In this document: positions 24,772 to 33,617 of the stretch, piece after piece | Layout of the letters: each line of letters starts with the position of its first letter | Position numbering within the stretch: the stretch's first letter is position 1 | NCBI GenBank assembly: GCA_934141245.1 | Contig: CAKPCB010000001.1 | Span: 62,001 to 126,000 of the forward strand | Source of the DNA: an uncultured Bacilli bacterium | GTDB lineage: Bacteria; Bacillota_I; Bacilli_A; RF39; UBA660 | Direction: 5' to 3' | Length of the DNA: 64,000 nucleotides | Position numbers and translations under genes: made by a program | Notes under the pieces: generated by a model | What the model was told of the DNA's origin: nothing | The model's database searches: none | What the model saw: only the letters and a program-made list of their open reading frames with translations

Positions 24772-26141
24772 TGAATAAATTTACAACAGAGGATTTGGTT
24801 AATTATTGTAAACAATATGGATTCATATTTCAAGGAAGTGAAATATATGGAGGACTTGCTAATACTTGGGATTATGGTCCACTAGGAACAAGGCTTAAAA
24901 ATAATATAAAAGATGCTTGGAGAAAGAAATTTATTCAAGAAAGAGATAATGCATATGAAGTTGATGCGGATATATTGATGCATCCAAGAGTATGGGAAGC
25001 ATCAGGTCATGTTGATAGTTTTGCAGATCCACTAATAGATTGTCGTGAATGTAAAACTAGGCATCGTGCTGATAACTTAATTAATGATTTTACTAACTCT
25101 TCAATTGGTGATGCAATGACTAATGAAGAGATGATTAACTATATAAATGAACATAAAGTACCTTGTCCAAAATGTGGTAAAACCAATTTTACTGATATAA
25201 GACAATTTAAGCTTATGTTTGAAACATATAGGGGAGTTATAAAAGATGCTAAAAGTGTTGTATATTTAAGACCTGAAAATGCACAAGGAGAATATGTAAA
25301 CTTCTTAAATGTACAAAGAAGTATGAGAGCAAAATTACCATTTTCTATTGGACAAATTGGTAAAGCATTTAGAAATGAGATAACACCAGGAAACTTTACA
25401 TTTAGAACAATTGAATTTGAACAAATGGAATATCAAACTTTCTGTAAAGAAGGTAGTGATATGGAATTATATGAATACTTTAAAAACTTTGGTAAGAACT
25501 TTTACATGAGTCTAGGAATTCCGGAAGAAAAATTAAGATTCCACGATCATGAAAAACTTGCACATTATGCTAAAGCAGCATGTGATATTGAATATTTATT
25601 TCCATTTGGTTGGGGAGAAATAAATGGAACACATAATAGAACTAATTTTGATTTAACTCGTCATCAAGAATATAGTGGTGTATCACAAGAATATTTTGAC
25701 CCAGAAACTAATGAAAAATATATTCCTTATATTGTTGAATCTACATATGGACTTGATAGGTGTGTTTTAGCAATATTATTTAACTCATATAATAAAGAAA
25801 CTCTTTCTGATGGAGAAGAAAGAGAAGTTATGAAATTTCATCCTTATTTAGCACCATATAAAGTAACAATTCTACCTTTAATAAAGAAATATCATAGTGA
25901 AAAAGCAAAAGAAATTTATAGTAAACTATCTAAATGTTTTATGTGTAGTTATGATGATTCTGGTAATATTGGTAAACGTTATAGAAGAAGTGATATAATA
26001 GGAACACCATTTGCACTTACAGTAGATGATGAAACTTTAAATAATGGAACTGTAACTATAAGAGATAGAGATACTATGGAACAAGTTACATTACCAATAG
26101 ATGATGTAGAAAATTATATAAGTGACAGAATTAAATTATAA
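24771..26141 (+). CDS. glyQS: Glycyl-tRNA synthetase, alpha2 dimer type
   Basis: 456 residues. It charges tRNA-Gly. The single-chain eukaryote-like form begins DLVNYCKQYGFIFQGSEIYGGLANTWDYGPLG. A zinc-binding insertion has DCRECKTRH and CPKCGKTNF. Motif 2 is GKAFRNEITPGNFTFRTIEFEQMEYQTF, and motif 3 is VESTYGLDRCVLAILF. The anticodon-binding domain finishes the protein. The start overlaps the stop of the preceding unknown gene (TAATG), with GGAGGG upstream. The alpha2 type rather than the alpha2beta2 form is usual in Bacilli near Mollicutes. Confidence 0.97.
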   Translation: MNKFTTEDLVNYCKQYGFIFQGSEIYGGLANTWDYGPLGTRLKNNIKDAWRKKFIQERDNAYEVDADILMHPRVWEASGHVDSFADPLIDCRECKTRHRADNLINDFTNSSIGDAMTNEEMINYINEHKVPCPKCGKTNFTDIRQFKLMFETYRGVIKDAKSVVYLRPENAQGEYVNFLNVQRSMRAKLPFSIGQIGKAFRNEITPGNFTFRTIEFEQMEYQTFCKEGSDMELYEYFKNFGKNFYMSLGIPEEKLRFHDHEKLAHYAKAACDIEYLFPFGWGEINGTHNRTNFDLTRHQEYSGVSQEYFDPETNEKYIPYIVESTYGLDRCVLAILFNSYNKETLSDGEEREVMKFHPYLAPYKVTILPLIKKYHSEKAKEIYSKLSKCFMCSYDDSGNIGKRYRRSDIIGTPFALTVDDETLNNGTVTIRDRDTMEQVTLPIDDVENYISDRIKL

Positions 26142-26170
26142 TTGATATTAACTTTCTTAGTTGTTATAAT
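26142..26170 (+). promoter_or_regulatory. Promoter for the CmpB-family and phosphoesterase genes
   Basis: TTGATA (26142-26147), 17 bases, TATAAT (26165-26170), immediately after the glyQS stop. Confidence 0.75.
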
Positions 26171-26199
26171 AAATAATGTGATTGGGGATTTGATTATAT

Positions 26200-26886
26200 A
26201 TGGAAAAGTTCTTTTATGTATTTTTACTTTATTTTATGTATTGTGTATTCGGATATGTTTTGGAGTGCTTATTTTGCTCTATTGTTGATAAAAAGATAGT
26301 TCTTAATAGAGGATTTTTAATTGGACCATATTTACCTATATATGGTTGGGGTGCAATAATAATTATATTTATGCTTAAAAGATATATAAATGATCCGGTA
26401 GCATTGTTTGTTATGGCTGCACTGATTTCATCGGTTTTAGAGTACTTTACAAGTTATTTTATGGAAAAAGTATTTAAAGCTAGATGGTGGGATTACAGTG
26501 AGAAAAAACTTAATTTAAATGGTAGAGTATGTTTATCAAATTCTCTTTTATTTGGTATAGGTGGGGTAGTAGTAATGTATGTTATTAACCCTATATTTAC
26601 AAAGTTATTAGACAGTTTTTCATCAACGTGGATTTTTGTGTTAGGAATTATATTCTTTACTATATATTTTTTAGACACAGTAGTATCAATAGTTACTATA
26701 TATAAAATAAGATCTAATTCAATTAGTATAAGTAAAGATATTACAGAAGAAATAAGTGATCAGGTTAAAAAGGCATTAAGTAAAAATAAATATGTTAAAA
26801 GAAGATTGCTTAATGCATTTCCAAAAACTGGAGACTTTAAATCATATCATAAATTAAAGGAAATATTAAATAAACGATCTAATTAG
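26200..26886 (+). CDS. CmpB-family (type IV ABC permease-like) membrane protein
   Basis: 228 residues. Five or so membrane helices span residues 5-170. The pairing of an N-terminal YCVFGYVLECLFCS with GFLIGPYLPIYGWGA and the signature RWWDYSEKKLNLNGRVCL marks the Pfam ABC_trans_CmpB family, whose function is not established despite the permease name. The last ~55 residues are basic and cytoplasmic. GGGGA precedes the ATG with rather long spacing (11 bases). It is followed by the phosphoesterase gene after 21 bases, probably in one transcript. Confidence 0.83.
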   Translation: MEKFFYVFLLYFMYCVFGYVLECLFCSIVDKKIVLNRGFLIGPYLPIYGWGAIIIIFMLKRYINDPVALFVMAALISSVLEYFTSYFMEKVFKARWWDYSEKKLNLNGRVCLSNSLLFGIGGVVVMYVINPIFTKLLDSFSSTWIFVLGIIFFTIYFLDTVVSIVTIYKIRSNSISISKDITEEISDQVKKALSKNKYVKRRLLNAFPKTGDFKSYHKLKEILNKRSN

Positions 26887-26907
26887 TTAAATGTAATAGG
26901 GGGATAT

Positions 26908-27918
26908 ATGACAGAGACTAATCAAAAAATATTAGACTTAATACTTGATGAACACAAAACATTAGAGGTTTTATCAAAAGAAGTAAATTTGAGTCAGAGA
27001 CAGATTTATACAAGGCTGGCTTCATTAAAGAATAATGGATATAATTTTAATAGAAAGTTTTATTATAATGGAAGTCAATCATTTAAAGTAGAAAGGCAAA
27101 TAGTATTACCTCCAGCTAAAGAGGGATTAACAATTAATATTGATGATGATGATAAAGTGTTTAATGCAGTTGTAATTTCTGATTTACATCTTGGCAGTGT
27201 ATTTGAAAATATAGATGCATTACATAAGGTATATAATTATTGTTCAAAAGAAGGCATTAATATAATATTAAATGGTGGAGATTTAATAGATGGAACTTTT
27301 GGTAATATAAAAAAGACATATAATGTTCATGAACAAATAAAAACTGCAATTAAGAATCATCCGTATGATAAGAATATATTAAATTTTATTTGCTTAGGAA
27401 ATCATGATGCAAGTGCAAAAACTGATTATGGAATAGACTTTAAAGAATATTTATTAAATAGAAGACCTGATTTAATACCGGTAGATTATGGAAATGCTAT
27501 ATTCAATTTAAAAAATGATCAAATAATAGTAGAACATCCAGTGGGTTACGGTATTAAAAATATTAATGTTCAAACTGGATTAGTATTAAAGGGACATTCA
27601 CATATAACTAGAGTTGTTGATAATGCTAATTCTATATTTATGCAACTACCATCACTAAGTGGTATTGCGATGAGACCAGATTTGGCATTTCCGTGTGCTT
27701 TAAAGATGCAATTAATATTTACTAATGGATATATAACAACCGGAATTTTTAATCAATTATTAATACAGTCTAATAATGTATTAGTTTTAAATGAACTATT
27801 ATATGATTTGGGAAGAGGTAAAAAGAGACCTATTAATAGTGAGTATGATGAATCAAAAGATAAAGTTTTAACTAAAAAAAGTCAAATAGATAAATTTAAT
27901 AATAAATACGGGAAGTAA
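26908..27918 (+). CDS. Calcineurin-like metallophosphoesterase with N-terminal HTH
   Basis: 336 residues. Residues ~1-50 form a winged or simple helix-turn-helix (KTLEVLSKEVNLSQRQIYTRLASLKNNG). From ~88 a two-metal phosphoesterase core follows: VVISDLHLGS, LNGGDLIDG, CLGNHD and VLKGHSH are the four metal-binding blocks, all intact. A DNA-binding-like domain fused to a phosphoesterase suggests action on nucleic acid or nucleotides, but the substrate is not evident. GGGGGATAT precedes the ATG. A terminator follows at 27939. Confidence 0.82.
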   Translation: MTETNQKILDLILDEHKTLEVLSKEVNLSQRQIYTRLASLKNNGYNFNRKFYYNGSQSFKVERQIVLPPAKEGLTINIDDDDKVFNAVVISDLHLGSVFENIDALHKVYNYCSKEGINIILNGGDLIDGTFGNIKKTYNVHEQIKTAIKNHPYDKNILNFICLGNHDASAKTDYGIDFKEYLLNRRPDLIPVDYGNAIFNLKNDQIIVEHPVGYGIKNINVQTGLVLKGHSHITRVVDNANSIFMQLPSLSGIAMRPDLAFPCALKMQLIFTNGYITTGIFNQLLIQSNNVLVLNELLYDLGRGKKRPINSEYDESKDKVLTKKSQIDKFNNKYGK

Positions 27919-27938
27919 AATAGTGTAAAGTAAAAAGG

Positions 27939-27969
27939 CAGTATTGCTATATGCAGTATTGTTTTTTTT
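27939..27969 (+). terminator. Terminator built from a direct repeat with G-U pairs
   Basis: CAGTATTGC (27939-27947) and GCAGTATTG (27953-27961) look like a direct repeat. As RNA they pair over nine positions, two of them G-U, followed by eight T. Confidence 0.7.
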
Positions 27970-27999
27970 ATTTATAAGTTAGCAGAATGTAAAAAAATG

Positions 28000-28028
28000 T
28001 TGAAATTTGTCGAATTAAAATTTATAAT
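28000..28028 (+). promoter_or_regulatory. Promoter of the first lipoprotein, duplicated upstream of the second
   Basis: TTGAAA (28000-28005), 17 bases, TATAAT (28023-28028). The ~65 bases from here to the start codon recur almost unchanged at 29108-29164. Confidence 0.82.
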
Positions 28029-28056
28029 TTAATTGTAGTAAGAAAGGTAGGAAAAA

Positions 28057-29001
28057 ATGAAAAACAAAAAAATATTTTTAATGTTAGCAGTGATTGTTTT
28101 AACATTAGTGTTATCGGGGTGCCTTGGCCCAACAGAAATCAGACTTGCAAATTGTGCTTATTCTAAAAGTAGTAACTATTTGTCAGAAAGCAAGGGTGTT
28201 TATTATGCAACTGAATACGAAAAATATGGTGGTTTCTTTGCTTTGTTGCGAATTGGTGATGAACTAGCCATTAAGAGTTGGAGAGTTTTTGTCGGTGGTG
28301 TTCAAGCAAATGGTAATCCTAATGGCGTTTTGTCAGATGATGCTAATATATGGATTCCAGTTAAAACAAATGCCGGTACTATAATATTACAATCACAAAA
28401 AGAATATAACGTAAATATCGAGGTGTATTCCAGTACAGGTTATGTAAACAAAGTGGGTAGTGTTTCATTTAAAGTTAATACTGGCGGATTACCTAACACT
28501 GACCCTATAAGCGTTGAAAATATAAGCAAGATACTTAAAGATAATGGTGCAACTTATACTAATAAGGTAAATGATGTGCCAAAGGAATGCAGTAGTTATG
28601 GATTAAAAAGTACAGAAGCAAGTATACCAGCGTGTGTTGCATTATCTCAGCTTAAATCTTCTGGAATAGATTGTGTAGCTTTTGCTAAGAAGGTATACAA
28701 AATATCGACCGGTACTAGTATGCAAAGTTTTTATAGTGCTTTTAGCGGTTCTAAACAGTATACAAGCAAATCTGGTGATACAAGTGATCTTTCAAGTTCA
28801 AAGGTTTATCTTATGGCTCAATATAATTCTTCGGGCAATGGAACTCATGCTTCAATAGTTTATTATAATCATAGTAATAATACTTGGTATGCTGTTGGTG
28901 GTGGATTTACAAAGTCTAAACAGGTAAGGAATCAAACATTGAAAGATACCTTAGATAATGCCGGTTATGATTGGACATACTATAAATTCAGATCATTCTA
29001 A
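28057..29001 (+). CDS. Lipoprotein with C-terminal NlpC/P60-like (cysteine hydrolase-like) region
   Basis: 314 residues. A lipoprotein signal has lipobox LVLSGC (Cys22). Residues ~25-145 look like a beta domain. The C-terminal ~160 residues contain GIDCVAFAKKVY (Cys206) and, 58 residues later, GTHASIVYY (His264) followed by TWYAVGGG. The DCxxF...GHxxxxY...G pattern and spacing recall NlpC/P60 or papain-like cell-wall hydrolases, though DCSGF is DCVAF here. The next gene is a paralogue with the same signal peptide and tail (DCVRFFKKVY, GHASIVYY). It is likely surface-exposed. The catalytic claim is inference from motif spacing only. Confidence 0.7.
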   Translation: MKNKKIFLMLAVIVLTLVLSGCLGPTEIRLANCAYSKSSNYLSESKGVYYATEYEKYGGFFALLRIGDELAIKSWRVFVGGVQANGNPNGVLSDDANIWIPVKTNAGTIILQSQKEYNVNIEVYSSTGYVNKVGSVSFKVNTGGLPNTDPISVENISKILKDNGATYTNKVNDVPKECSSYGLKSTEASIPACVALSQLKSSGIDCVAFAKKVYKISTGTSMQSFYSAFSGSKQYTSKSGDTSDLSSSKVYLMAQYNSSGNGTHASIVYYNHSNNTWYAVGGGFTKSKQVRNQTLKDTLDNAGYDWTYYKFRSF

Positions 29002-29035
29002 TAATATTTAGTGAGTAAAATAATGTAAAGCAAAA

Positions 29036-29078
29036 AACAATACTATATTATGTTATGTAAATATAGTATTGTTTTTTT
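29036..29078 (+). terminator. Terminator after the first lipoprotein
   Basis: AACAATACTATATT and AATATAGTATTGTT form a perfect 14-pair stem with a ten-base loop, then T-run. Confidence 0.9.
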
Positions 29079-29107
29079 ATTGTTGGTTAACGAATTGTAA
29101 AAAAATG

Positions 29108-29136
29108 TTGAAATTTGTCAATTTAAAATTTATAAT
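29108..29136 (+). promoter_or_regulatory. Promoter of the second lipoprotein
   Basis: TTGAAA (29108-29113), 17 bases, TATAAT (29131-29136). Near-identical to 28000-28028, showing that the duplication included the promoter. Confidence 0.82.
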
Positions 29137-29164
29137 TTAATTGTAGTAAGAAAGGTAAGAAAAA

Positions 29165-30124
29165 GTGAAAAATAAAAAAATATTTTTAATGTTAGCGGTG
29201 ATTGCTTTAACATTAGTGTTATCTGGGTGTACTGGATATAATGATATCATGTTCTCTTCTTATGAGAGCAATGGTAAAAAATATACACAATCATATAAGA
29301 CTAATGGAGGAAAAGCTATTTATGTTAAAAAAAGTAGTGGAAATTATTTTGTTAATTTAAAAATAGGAGCTAATTATGAAAATTATGGATGCTACGAAAT
29401 AATAGTAAATGGTAAAAAATATGTTGGAATAGGAAGATCATCGGACAATTTAAGAGCAACAATATATAGTTCTAATATTAAGGCTCCGGGACTTAATACA
29501 ATAAAAATAACAATATATGAAAGAGGCGCTCAGGTCAACGGAAATAGAATATGTTCTGGTGAAAGCAAATCGCTTACACTTCCTAAGATGGGAATTGATG
29601 ATGGACTTTCTGATAAGAATTACATAGATCCAGATAACATATTAAGCATATTGAATGCCAATGGTCAACAATATTATGATTTAGATAATTCAGGTATAAT
29701 AAGACCTTGCAGCTATTATGGATTGGCAGATACGCAGGCAAGTATACCAGCATGTCTTGCATTGTCACAGCTTGGTAAGACAGAAACAGACTGTGTGCGT
29801 TTTTTTAAAAAAGTTTATAGATGGTCTAAAGGTGTATCACTATCAGAATTTTATCCCGCTTTTGATAGCTATCCACACTATACTAGTACCACAGCGAATA
29901 CAAGTAATCTTGTTACCTCAAAAGTTTATATGATGTCTCAATACATTGGAAAGATAAATGATATAGATACAGGCCATGCATCTATTGTGTATTATAACAA
30001 CACTGATAAAACATGGTATGCTGTAGGTGGAAATATAAGTGATAAAGTAAAAATATATACAGTGCAAGAGACTTTAAAATATTGTGCTAAGGGTTGGAAG
30101 TATTACTCGTTTAGGGAATTTTAA
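29165..30124 (+). CDS. Lipoprotein paralogue with NlpC/P60-like region
   Basis: 319 residues. The first 22 (MKNKKIFLMLAVIALTLVLS then GC) match the preceding lipoprotein almost exactly, whereas the middle beta region (~25-145) has diverged strongly. The C-terminal region is again similar: PACLALSQL, TDCVRFFKKVY (Cys210), DTGHASIVYYN (His271), TWYAVGG, and a final FREF matching FRSF. The start is GTG where the paralogue has ATG, in an otherwise matching upstream region. The paralogues thus keep the putative catalytic tail and vary the middle, as expected if the middle binds differing targets. A pilin-like gene follows 57 bases later. Confidence 0.7.
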   Translation: MKNKKIFLMLAVIALTLVLSGCTGYNDIMFSSYESNGKKYTQSYKTNGGKAIYVKKSSGNYFVNLKIGANYENYGCYEIIVNGKKYVGIGRSSDNLRATIYSSNIKAPGLNTIKITIYERGAQVNGNRICSGESKSLTLPKMGIDDGLSDKNYIDPDNILSILNANGQQYYDLDNSGIIRPCSYYGLADTQASIPACLALSQLGKTETDCVRFFKKVYRWSKGVSLSEFYPAFDSYPHYTSTTANTSNLVTSKVYMMSQYIGKINDIDTGHASIVYYNNTDKTWYAVGGNISDKVKIYTVQETLKYCAKGWKYYSFREF

Positions 30125-30181
30125 AAATAATTTTAATGAAATAAATTGACACTAATTTATTTCATTCTAGGAGAATGTGTT

Positions 30182-31396
30182 ATGAATAAAAGAGGTTTTA
30201 CATTAGTAGAGTTATTAGCGGTAATTGTAGTTTTAGGAATTGTGATTTCTATCGCAGTTCCTACTACAATGAATCTTATAAATAACTCTAAGAAGAAAGC
30301 ATTTGTACACGATGCAAGAGCTTACATTAATGCTGCCAGATATTCCGTTTTAAGTGAAAATGGCAAAAAGACTTTCTTCAAATTGAATGATTTGTATGTA
30401 AAGAACAGAAAAGAACATTATCATGGTGTAGTGTATGCCAAAAAAGATGAAAGTGGTCATTATAAATATTCAATATTTATATATGATGAAAAAACTAGTA
30501 ACATTTTAGGTCAAACTTATTTTGATAAAGTAATGCTTTTGAATGAAGATGAATTGAGTGTTTCTAAAATTAAGAAAATTGATAGTGAAAGATTTGGAAC
30601 TATATTAAAAGAAAATTTAAAAAATAAGTATGAGATTAAAACAGTTACCAAGGATAATGAATCAGTAACTATAACAATAAATGATGATGGCTCAATTAGT
30701 GAAAACATGCATCCGATAAAAGTTGGAGCATTGGTTTACTTAAAACATAATTCTTCTCAAAATCAAGAAAAATGTATACCTTATAGAGTTATAAACGACA
30801 GTGATGATTCGATTTCATTATTTGATAGTAATACTTATACTAATAGAATTGACGATATAAAAACAGCAGATGGTTATAGTGATGCAAATAGTTATTTTTT
30901 GAATTCTTATTCAACAAAACTTGGAATAGATAAAGGAGATCTGTATATAAGATTATTAACAATAAATGATTTGTATTACTATTTAGATTATGAGAAAAAT
31001 GGTCTTACACAAAAATTGTTAACAGAAAACAAAGATAAAATTGCTGAGTTGTTTCGACCTTCTTATCCAGATGGATTTTATTATTCGGAGTGGAAAAAAT
31101 CGACACATCCAAGGTTTATATCACTAGGTACATATGGTGATGATGATTACTGCCGTGCTGATGGAAGTTATATATCAACTGAAGCGAATGAAAAAATATG
31201 TTATGCCTTTTCATTAAATGATGTTTATCATGGCGGAAAACTTGATGGACCAGCAAAAATCACAAAACATGCAGTTAATGACTATCTATCATTTAACAAT
31301 ATAATTGAAATAAAAAACTATTATAATTATGCATATAAAGATGAAGCTTGTAAAGAGCTATATTCTACTACTGCTCAAAATAGTGATAAAGATTAG
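30182..31396 (+). CDS. Large prepilin-like protein with type IV N-terminal methylation motif (1)
   Basis: 404 residues. MNKRGFTLVELLAVIVVLGI is a textbook class III signal: cut after Gly5, Phe methylated, Glu at +5, hydrophobic helix. The first ~55 residues of the mature form (to AAARYSVL) look like a pilin alpha-1 helix. The remaining ~340 residues are far larger than in normal pilins (~150 residues) and match no domain I recognise; there are four Cys in total. Start 30182 is set by AGGAGA seven bases upstream; an upstream frame extension to 30146 has no ribosome site. It lies between the lipoproteins and a pseudo-peptidase. A second such gene is at 35973. Confidence 0.85.
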   Translation: MNKRGFTLVELLAVIVVLGIVISIAVPTTMNLINNSKKKAFVHDARAYINAARYSVLSENGKKTFFKLNDLYVKNRKEHYHGVVYAKKDESGHYKYSIFIYDEKTSNILGQTYFDKVMLLNEDELSVSKIKKIDSERFGTILKENLKNKYEIKTVTKDNESVTITINDDGSISENMHPIKVGALVYLKHNSSQNQEKCIPYRVINDSDDSISLFDSNTYTNRIDDIKTADGYSDANSYFLNSYSTKLGIDKGDLYIRLLTINDLYYYLDYEKNGLTQKLLTENKDKIAELFRPSYPDGFYYSEWKKSTHPRFISLGTYGDDDYCRADGSYISTEANEKICYAFSLNDVYHGGKLDGPAKITKHAVNDYLSFNNIIEIKNYYNYAYKDEACKELYSTTAQNSDKD

Positions 31397-31407
31397 GGGG
31401 ATTCAAG

Positions 31408-32856
31408 ATGAATAATAAGGTTAAATCTGCTATTGCTGTTACTTTAACTGGAATAGTTCTATTATCTACATCAGCTATAAAACTTAATAAAAATAAGAAA
31501 TATGACGGATTAGATATAACAACAAGTATCAGCATGGAAGAAGAAATTACTAATAATATAGATAGCATGCAAACTACAAAAGTGAGTAGCATAGATGCTA
31601 CCACTGTGGCAAGAAACGGAGAAACAAATAGCAGTATAGATACTACCCGTGTAGTAAAGAAAATGGAAATAAGCGATATATATTCAAAAAATTATAATAA
31701 AGAAGCTACTGAACTTCTTGAGAGTACAATAAGAAACTTAGAAGAAAATTATGATCAAATGAGACTTATATATCCAAACTGTGATTTGCCGGAAAAAGAA
31801 GAATTTATAAGCAATTTTATTGAAACAATTGTAAATAATATAGATACAATTGAAATTGTTGAACCAAACTATGATTCTGATTACTCTGCTATGTTAGGTG
31901 GTGCATTAGAGAAGGCTTTTGTTAGTGAAGGATTATTACTTATAAATAAAGAGCTTTTACCAAATGATAAAGAAACAAATCTTATTCATGGGGTATTTCA
32001 TTTTACTCAAGAGAAATTAATAGATGATCAATCTAACATAAGTCCTGGTATTTATAAAATCTTGACTGAAGGTGAAGCATCATGGTATTCTGCATTTACA
32101 AACTCATCTAATTTTACATCTGCATTTACTGTTACATCTACTGATGGAAAATTATGTTATATGAGAGGATTAGGTGGGGGAGATTATCCTAAATATTCAA
32201 GAGCATATAATATGCTTATGAATTTAGTAGGGTATTCAAATATTGAAGCATGTAAAGAAAATTATAATGAGAATATAATTATTAATGCAATTAAAGAAAA
32301 ATATAATATAAATGCAAAAGAGTTTGTAGATTCACTAGATTTAATATGCATGTATGATGGTGTTTCAGTTGATGAAATAATAGCAGTAGAGAATACATAT
32401 CTTAATTGCTTAAGTCAAGATTTATCGTCGATTGATAATAAAGATGACTTATTAAAATTTTATAATCAATACAGAGCTTATAGAAGACAGTTTTTTATAA
32501 GCTGTAGTAAAGATGAAGAAACTATAACGGATGAGGTTATTAATTTTAAGACAGTTGATGATATGCTTCTACAAAAATTAACAGATTATCAGATATTCCC
32601 AGAAGGGTATGAACAAGCAATTTTTGATTTAACTATTAAAGGAAATTCATATCAGATACTTTCTATGGAAGAAGCATCTATTTATAACATTAATTATTAC
32701 GTAGAAGGTGATAACGTTATTTTGATAAACAAGACAAATAAAAATGTTGAGAAATACAATATCTCTACAGAACAAGTTGTGTATTCTGAATTTGACGAAT
32801 CAATGATAGAACAAAGTGCACCATTGGTTTCAGAAGATATGAAAAAAACTTTATAA
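31408..32856 (+). CDS. Exported zincin-like protein with broken HExxH (HGVFH)
   Basis: 482 residues. An N-terminal hydrophobic segment (VKSAIAVTLTGIVLLSTSAI) is followed by a Ser/Thr-rich linker to ~residue 95 and a mostly helical body. At ~194 NLIHGVFHFTQ has the two His of a zinc site but Gly in place of the catalytic Glu. LTEGEASW (~220) sits where a third ligand Glu would be. The paralogue at 34444 keeps EGEAS but has EEITH instead. The fold therefore looks like a metallopeptidase that has lost catalysis. GGGGGATTC precedes the start 12 bases after the pilin-like gene, and a terminator follows. Confidence 0.7.
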   Translation: MNNKVKSAIAVTLTGIVLLSTSAIKLNKNKKYDGLDITTSISMEEEITNNIDSMQTTKVSSIDATTVARNGETNSSIDTTRVVKKMEISDIYSKNYNKEATELLESTIRNLEENYDQMRLIYPNCDLPEKEEFISNFIETIVNNIDTIEIVEPNYDSDYSAMLGGALEKAFVSEGLLLINKELLPNDKETNLIHGVFHFTQEKLIDDQSNISPGIYKILTEGEASWYSAFTNSSNFTSAFTVTSTDGKLCYMRGLGGGDYPKYSRAYNMLMNLVGYSNIEACKENYNENIIINAIKEKYNINAKEFVDSLDLICMYDGVSVDEIIAVENTYLNCLSQDLSSIDNKDDLLKFYNQYRAYRRQFFISCSKDEETITDEVINFKTVDDMLLQKLTDYQIFPEGYEQAIFDLTIKGNSYQILSMEEASIYNINYYVEGDNVILINKTNKNVEKYNISTEQVVYSEFDESMIEQSAPLVSEDMKKTL

Positions 32857-32862
32857 AATAAT

Positions 32863-32909
32863 AAACGAGTATAATAAATAATATTAAATTTAATTATACT
32901 TGTTTTATT
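32863..32909 (+). terminator. Terminator after the first pilin/pseudo-peptidase unit
   Basis: AAACGAGTATAAT (32863-32875) pairs with ATTATACTTGTTT (32893-32905) over 13 positions with one G-U, followed by T-rich sequence. Confidence 0.78.
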
Positions 32910-32911
32910 TA

Positions 32912-32940
32912 TTGCAAAAACCAAAATTAAATCGTATATT
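32912..32940 (+). promoter_or_regulatory. Promoter for hpt
   Basis: TTGCAA (32912-32917), 17 bases, TATATT (32935-32940), 30 bases before the hpt start. Confidence 0.65.
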
Positions 32941-32970
32941 ATTTATATAATAAAGAAGTGAGGTTGTTTT

Positions 32971-33528
32971 ATGGATATAAAAAATTTATATACAAATAGT
33001 CAAATAAGAAGAAAAATAAGAAGAATTGCAAAACTAATTAATAATGATTTAAGTACTGATGATGTTATATTTGTTTGTGTATTGAAAGGTGGTATGTACT
33101 TTTTCTGTGAATTGACACAAAATATTGAAAAAGAAGTTTTGATTGACTTTGTTAAAGTAAAGAGTTATGAAGGGACCAAGCGTAGTGATGAAATAGATTT
33201 TCAACTTAAACCATCTTTAGATTTTAAAAATAAAAACGTTATTTTAGTAGATGATGTATTAGATACTGGTCATACTTTAGATTATTTAAAAAAATATTAC
33301 TTAGATGGTGGAGCTAAAACAGTAAAAATTTGTGTTTTACTTGATAAAAAAGAAAAGAGAGAAAAAGAAATAGAAGCAGATTATAAATGTTTTATAGCAG
33401 ATGATTATTTTGCGGTTGGATATGGTCTTGATTATAATGAAAAATACAGAAATGTTCCTTTTGTAGGATATATACTAGATGAGAATGATGATGAAAAAAG
33501 TTTAAAACTGTCAATCAGATGTAAATAA
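32971..33528 (+). CDS. hpt: Hypoxanthine phosphoribosyltransferase
   Basis: 185 residues. It converts hypoxanthine or guanine plus PRPP to IMP or GMP. FVCVLKGGMYFFCEL holds the PPi-binding loop, VKVKSYEGTKRSDEI the flexible loop, and NVILVDDVLDTGHTL the PRPP motif. DDYFAVGYGLDYNEKYRNVPFVGYI is the purine-binding and C-terminal segment. All are intact. GAAGTGAGG precedes the ATG. It is a housekeeping gene placed between the two halves of the pilin-like region, with its own promoter. Confidence 0.95.
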   Translation: MDIKNLYTNSQIRRKIRRIAKLINNDLSTDDVIFVCVLKGGMYFFCELTQNIEKEVLIDFVKVKSYEGTKRSDEIDFQLKPSLDFKNKNVILVDDVLDTGHTLDYLKKYYLDGGAKTVKICVLLDKKEKREKEIEADYKCFIADDYFAVGYGLDYNEKYRNVPFVGYILDENDDEKSLKLSIRCK

Positions 33529-33550
33529 AAAGACAAAATATTACATTTAC

Positions 33551-33579
33551 TTGTAGATAACAATTCTATTTGATATATT
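33551..33579 (+). promoter_or_regulatory. Promoter of the second surface-protein unit
   Basis: TTGTAG (33551-33556), 17 bases, TATATT (33574-33579), 39 bases before the papain-like gene. Confidence 0.6.
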
Positions 33580-33617
33580 TGTAGTGTGGTAAAAATAGGT
33601 AAAGGAAGGTATATGAT

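Noticed and set aside
29718..29933. 71-codon plus-strand frame inside the second lipoprotein
   Set aside because: Out-of-frame shadow of a gene with a conserved paralogue.
28057..30124. Tandem lipoproteins as a transposon or insertion-sequence duplication
   Set aside because: No terminal inverted repeats, target duplication or transposase is visible; simple tandem gene duplication explains it.
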